Assembly: GCA_018061025.1 (NCBI GenBank)
Contig: JAGOUY010000010.1
Coordinates: forward strand, 15,298-70,869
Reading direction: 5' to 3'
Length of the DNA: 55,572 bases
Origin: Patescibacteria group bacterium
GTDB lineage: Bacteria; Patescibacteriota; Patescibacteriia; 2-12-FULL-60-25
Each line of letters begins with the position of its first letter. The first letter of the stretch is position 1. Below are positions 52,491 to 55,572 of this stretch, one piece after another. The notes under the pieces are model-generated. The model did not search any database and had not been told where the DNA came from. It worked only from the letters and a program-made list of their open reading frames with translations. The position numbers and the translations under genes are program-made.

Positions 52491-52961
52491 ATGCTGTCCC
52501 ACCCACGGGACAAGGAGGAACGCATGGCTCTTTCACGCAACGAAACCTTCTTCAAAAAAATCCGGCCCGAAATGCTGGTACTCGCCGCCCAGGGCGATTT
52601 CTGTGACAGATACTCAGAAGAACCCATCCCACAGCTCTTCTATCAATGGTTCCTATATCAGAAAAATGAACCCCTGAAATATCATAAGTATCGGATCTCG
52701 GGTACATCGGAAGCTCTAAGTGATCTATTCAATCCTGACTGCCAATCATATCGTTCAGACCGTACGACTGCTTCTCAGGTGATGCGCGAATTTAGCTTCA
52801 TTGCATACCTGGCTGGAATGAGCTGTCACGCGCCTCTTAACGACAATGACGACGACAGCTTCCAGCTCACGATCACAGCCCTTTTCGAACCTCTGGCACA
52901 CCTCTTCCAGTGCGAACGATGCTTCAAAAGGTTTATCAGAATGAGCATCCCCATCCTGTAA
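52491..52961 (+). CDS. small protein of unknown function
   Basis: 156 residues from the ATG at 52491, which has a strong SD (AAAGGAGGT, 5 nt away). A second in-frame ATG at 52524 has its own SD (AAGGAGG, 5 nt away) and would give 145 residues; either may be used. The protein is soluble-looking, with NETFFKKIRPEMLVLAAQGD, FYQWFLYQKNEPLKYHKYRI and a C-terminal CERC pair. No family is recognised. It is closed by its own terminator at 52983. Upstream, GGCGTCAGGCGTCAGG (about 52404-52420) is a short tandem repeat of no clear role. Confidence 0.6.
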   Translation: MLSHPRDKEERMALSRNETFFKKIRPEMLVLAAQGDFCDRYSEEPIPQLFYQWFLYQKNEPLKYHKYRISGTSEALSDLFNPDCQSYRSDRTTASQVMREFSFIAYLAGMSCHAPLNDNDDDSFQLTITALFEPLAHLFQCERCFKRFIRMSIPIL

Positions 52962-52982
52962 TATATCTCACGCTTAATTCTT

Positions 52983-53013
52983 ACATCCTCGCCCTAAACG
53001 AGGATGTCTTCTT
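52983..53013 (+). terminator. terminator of the 52491 gene
   Basis: ACATCCTCG (52983-52991) pairs with CGAGGATGT (52999-53007), followed by CTTCTT. Confidence 0.8.
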
Positions 53014-53040
53014 AATATGCCTATTTACATAGGCATATTA
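53013..53040. promoter_or_regulatory. palindromic operator candidate
   Basis: TAATATGCCTA (53013-53023), 6-nt centre, TAGGCATATTA (53030-53040): an 11-bp perfect inverted repeat directly before the -35 box of the HTH-fusion gene. A protein with an N-terminal HTH is encoded next, so self-control is plausible. Confidence 0.6.
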
Positions 53041-53069
53041 TTGTAAAAATAGAAAAATTAGACTATATT
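53041..53069 (+). promoter_or_regulatory. promoter of the HTH/phosphohistidine gene
   Basis: TTGTAA (53041-53046), 17-nt spacer, TATATT (53064-53069). Transcription would begin at about 53076, only 2-3 nt before the ATG, so the mRNA is probably leaderless. Confidence 0.7.
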
Positions 53070-53078
53070 TCATATAAT

Positions 53079-54746
53079 ATGCAAATAAAAATAGGCAACT
53101 TACTGCGTAGCACGGGCAAATCTATTCTTCAGATTGCTCGTGAAACTGGTCTAAACCGCAATACCATCACTGCTCTCGTCCAAGGCGACGAAGGCAATGG
53201 CGTACGCCTTTCAACTCTTCAAACCCTTCATGAAACCTACGGCTGGAAACTCACCGACATGGTTGATGATACACATGTCGTAGAAACACTTTCTTCTAAA
53301 TCTACGGCTTGGTATCGACAAGAAGGAGAGGTGGTTCCGTTTACCTGTTGGCCATGGCTGATCTCATCTTGCCAAACCTTTGGCGTTCCTCGCATCGATG
53401 TGCACGCCCAAGAAGGTCGCCTCTACATACGCAAAGAATACGGCTATATTTATTGGCTTGAAAAAGCCTTCAGTCGCTGGTCTAAACGTCTATACGAAGA
53501 ATATAAAACAAAAGAGCGCTACACGCAGCTCTACGAAGACTATCTCCGTTCCGCACGAAACATTGAGGAACTTTATTTATCGTTGCAACGATCAAAAACC
53601 TCCTTTCAAGAATGTGACCTTGGAGCAATCTATCAAGAAATTACCACCTACTTCCGTTTTTTTTGGAACTCCAGCATCTTTATCGATACCTTCGACGTAG
53701 GGACGGACCAAGCCTATATCACAGATCTTTGTACACAGCATCACCTCACCCAGGACGAAGCAAAAGCCCTCCTCACCACCGACGAACTCACATTTGACCG
53801 TGAACGTCGTCGAGATGTCATCGAACTCATGGAGGCGGCCCAAAAAGACTCTATCCCCTTCCTGATCTGGATCGAAACCTCCGGCTTAGTAGAGGCACAC
53901 CTCCATCGTTGGGCCTTCGTCCGCAACAACTATGCCCGTATCGGCAGTTACACTCGCCAAGACCTGAAACAAGAACTTGAAGAGCTTGCCAAAGAACCTG
54001 AGGCGGCCTACGTAGAACGGGAAAAGATCGAGCAGCACAGGGAGGTCGTAAATAGAGAAATACAAACCATCCTCAAAAAACATCGTTTGAAAGAAAATCC
54101 CCTCGCCTTTTTCCAACTCCTCACCTATTGGCGTGAGCATCGGAAAAAAGTGAACTTGATGGGGATCCACATCCTTCTCTCCCTTTTAGCAGAACTCGAA
54201 AAAAAGACTGGCATCCCAAAAGAAACCCTTGCGTATCTTGCCCCAGAAGAATTCTCAGGCGTCCAGCGAGGAATCGTAAGCAAAGAGACTCTAGAACAAC
54301 GCCGTACGCAAGGCGTCATGATTATTATCAAAGAAGAAGGGTATCATCTTCTCATCGATAAAGAAGCCGCTTCCCTCAAACAAGAATGCGAATCCTCCAT
54401 CGAACATCCAGAGGCTCCCACCATCCTCTACGGCCAAATCGCCTGCCAGGGCTATGCCAAAGGCAAGGCTCGTATCATGCTAAGCGAAAAAGATTTCGCC
54501 CGTTTTGAAGATGGCGACATTCTCGTAACTAGCATGACCAGACCAGAATTCGTTCCCCTCATGCACCGCGCTGCCGGCATCATCACCAACGAAGGGGGCA
54601 TTACCTGTCACGCGGCCATCGTCTCTCGCGAACTAAACAAGCCTTGCTTAATCGGCACGAGAAAAGCCACCGACCTGATCAAGGAAGGCGACCTCATCGA
54701 AGTGCGCGCCCATCATGGCACCGTACGGATTTTACAACGAGGATAA
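53079..54746 (+). CDS. HTH domain fused to a PEP-utiliser-type phosphohistidine domain
   Basis: 555 residues. Residues 1-60 are a Cro/XRE-like helix-turn-helix (NLLRSTGKSILQIARETGLN, RNTITALVQGDEGNGVRLST). Residues about 75-440 are a largely helical region I cannot name (YRQEGEVVPFTCWPWLISSC near its start; long charged helices later). Residues about 455-555 form the swivelling mobile domain of PEP-utilising enzymes: GQIACQGYAKGKARIMLSEK, ILVTSMTRPEFVPLMHRAAG, and the phosphohistidine motif GGITCHAAIVSRELNKPCLI. The ATP-grasp and PEP-binding domains of PEP synthase are missing. A sensor whose DNA binding depends on histidine phosphorylation is an inference worth testing. Confidence 0.75.
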   Translation: MQIKIGNLLRSTGKSILQIARETGLNRNTITALVQGDEGNGVRLSTLQTLHETYGWKLTDMVDDTHVVETLSSKSTAWYRQEGEVVPFTCWPWLISSCQTFGVPRIDVHAQEGRLYIRKEYGYIYWLEKAFSRWSKRLYEEYKTKERYTQLYEDYLRSARNIEELYLSLQRSKTSFQECDLGAIYQEITTYFRFFWNSSIFIDTFDVGTDQAYITDLCTQHHLTQDEAKALLTTDELTFDRERRRDVIELMEAAQKDSIPFLIWIETSGLVEAHLHRWAFVRNNYARIGSYTRQDLKQELEELAKEPEAAYVEREKIEQHREVVNREIQTILKKHRLKENPLAFFQLLTYWREHRKKVNLMGIHILLSLLAELEKKTGIPKETLAYLAPEEFSGVQRGIVSKETLEQRRTQGVMIIIKEEGYHLLIDKEAASLKQECESSIEHPEAPTILYGQIACQGYAKGKARIMLSEKDFARFEDGDILVTSMTRPEFVPLMHRAAGIITNEGGITCHAAIVSRELNKPCLIGTRKATDLIKEGDLIEVRAHHGTVRILQRG

Positions 54747-54752
54747 ACAGCC

Positions 54753-55572
54753 CTAAGCCGCCGCTCTAAAAGAAGAATCTGTGGCCTCAATAGGCTGTGC
54801 CTTCTTAGGAGGAGCAACGAACTGATAACGGGCAACGAGAGGCTCAACAACAGCACGCGTACGAGCAATCAGAGCCATATCTTTTTGGAAGGCGTCTGAT
54901 TCTTTAACCGTTTTCACTTCGGCTTGATAGGCATCCTTCAATTGCCGTTCTTGAGAGTCATAATCAGCCACAATACTTTGTTCAATCCCTTCCGTTCTTG
55001 CATCCCAAGCACCCATAAAGTCCTTATATCCGGCCGTAACCTGTGAGAGATCCTGGGAGGGGAGCTTTAGAGTCCGAGCAATGAATTTTAACCCATACTC
55101 GGCAATTTGCTGAAGTTGAGGTGTCTTAGAAGGATCATCCATATCCGTCACTTTTGTCCCATTGTCAAGAACCTTGTTCTTTAAGAATTGCGCTGAGGCA
55201 CGATCCCCAAAATATTCCAGCGCTTTTTGCTCAAAGAATCTATCAATAGCAGCAAACTCTGGCGGCATCTCCTTCTTTAAACGGTCGGCATAAGCCGCTT
55301 TGAGCTTCTCAAGCCTTTTATCCGCGTAACCAAACTCCCGAAGCTCTTTCTCCATAGCTTTTGCACTAGGGGACAAATAAGCGTCAATCCAACGGTCTGG
55401 GTTTGTTGATAGGTTCGCGAGCCGATCATCTAAAGATAATACAGTGTTATACATAGGCTCTACCTTTCGCCCAACCTTCAAAGCCACCCCCGCGTTAGAT
55501 AGGCTCTTTTCCAACGCCATGAATTCCTGTTCTACCTTTTCTTCAAGCTCTCTAGCAGACTCCCTCACCGGG
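54753..55572 (-). CDS. partial coiled-coil protein, start beyond the window
   Basis: At least 273 residues; the frame stays open to the window edge, so the GTG at 55568 is probably internal. The sequence is almost wholly helical and charged: LEEKVEQEFMALEKSLSNAG, KELREFGYADKRLEKLKAAY, YDSQERQLKDAYQAEVKTVK. It ends in a short Pro/Ala tail (PKKAQPIEATDSSFRAAA). No membrane segment or catalytic motif is visible in this part. It converges on the HTH-fusion gene with a 6-nt gap and no terminator between them. Function unknown. Confidence 0.6.
   Translation of the reverse strand, partial: PVRESARELEEKVEQEFMALEKSLSNAGVALKVGRKVEPMYNTVLSLDDRLANLSTNPDRWIDAYLSPSAKAMEKELREFGYADKRLEKLKAAYADRLKKEMPPEFAAIDRFFEQKALEYFGDRASAQFLKNKVLDNGTKVTDMDDPSKTPQLQQIAEYGLKFIARTLKLPSQDLSQVTAGYKDFMGAWDARTEGIEQSIVADYDSQERQLKDAYQAEVKTVKESDAFQKDMALIARTRAVVEPLVARYQFVAPPKKAQPIEATDSSFRAAA

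Overview
The window looks like a chromosome segment of a Candidatus Patescibacteria (CPR) bacterium. This rests on gene content: a short HrcA, a sigma factor next to a DUF5667-type protein, a VirB4/TraG-like ATPase between two short CPR-type unknown proteins, a DUF3467 gene beside dnaJ, and a GHL15-like/integrin-repeat surface protein. Most starts lack a Shine-Dalgarno (SD) sequence. TGA is used as a stop, so the code is the standard one (table 11), not the UGA=Gly code of Gracilibacteria/SR1. The exact class cannot be fixed from sequence reading alone.

Layout. 1-5.4 kb: a candidate structured RNA, mscL, tRNA-Phe, an ankyrin protein, tRNA-Leu, a RibD-like reductase coupled to a CofE-like glutamate ligase, and two tandem YhhQ-type (queuosine precursor) transporters. 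5.4-8 kb: a RimK-like ligase, rplA with its own promoter and an L1-binding leader, then two small SD-driven genes each closed by a strong terminator. 8-12.3 kb: a one-strand dTTP operon, dcd - dNMP kinase - dut - thyA - folA - tmk, which covers dCTP to dTDP. 12.4-15.4 kb: membrane protein, GT2 glycosyltransferase and a thrombospondin-3 surface protein. 15.5-22 kb: groES-groEL under CIRCE, and the run dnaX, PRC-barrel protein, nucleotidyltransferase-like protein, O-antigen-ligase-like protein. 22-28.7 kb: the VirB4-like ATPase cluster, cysS, a DUF5667 protein and an ECF-like sigma factor. 28.8-35.3 kb: dnaJ, DUF3467, YbaK-type deacylase, then the hrcA-grpE-hsp20-dnaK operon under a second CIRCE. 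35.3-41 kb: a MacAB-like export system with two paralogous permeases, headed by an AbrB-type regulator. 41-52.4 kb: queA and a surface/polysaccharide region (GHL15-like protein, membrane-anchored beta-rich protein, three GT4 glycosyltransferases, a second O-antigen ligase, a TrmB-type regulator) plus an unidentified structured RNA. 52.5-55.6 kb: a small unknown gene, an HTH/phosphohistidine-domain fusion, and a partial coiled-coil protein.

The most unusual content is intergenic. At least eight large stem-bounded elements (A 14110, B 37761, C 40575, D 22034, E 12273, F 28689, G 29395, H 31436) have near-perfect outer stems of 17-35 bp. The arms differ completely between copies but stay complementary within each copy. 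A, B and C share a 93-95 nt core with compensatory changes, and A-D share the end sequences CATCTAGGGCTC and GAGCCCATCGCCTA. Several start within 2-6 nt of the stop codon of the preceding gene. They behave like one structure-selected RNA or single-stranded-DNA element family that I do not recognise. A second family of short palindromes occurs at 18683, 22266 and 47271, and one copy lies in frame inside an O-antigen ligase gene.

Functional links: the YhhQ-type transporters and QueA point to tRNA queuosine made from a salvaged precursor; the folate-dependent thyA/folA pair fits the CofE/RibD-like pair if those act on folates; HrcA and the two CIRCE sites tie the two chaperone operons together; the glycosyltransferases, O-antigen ligases and secreted proteins build the cell surface.
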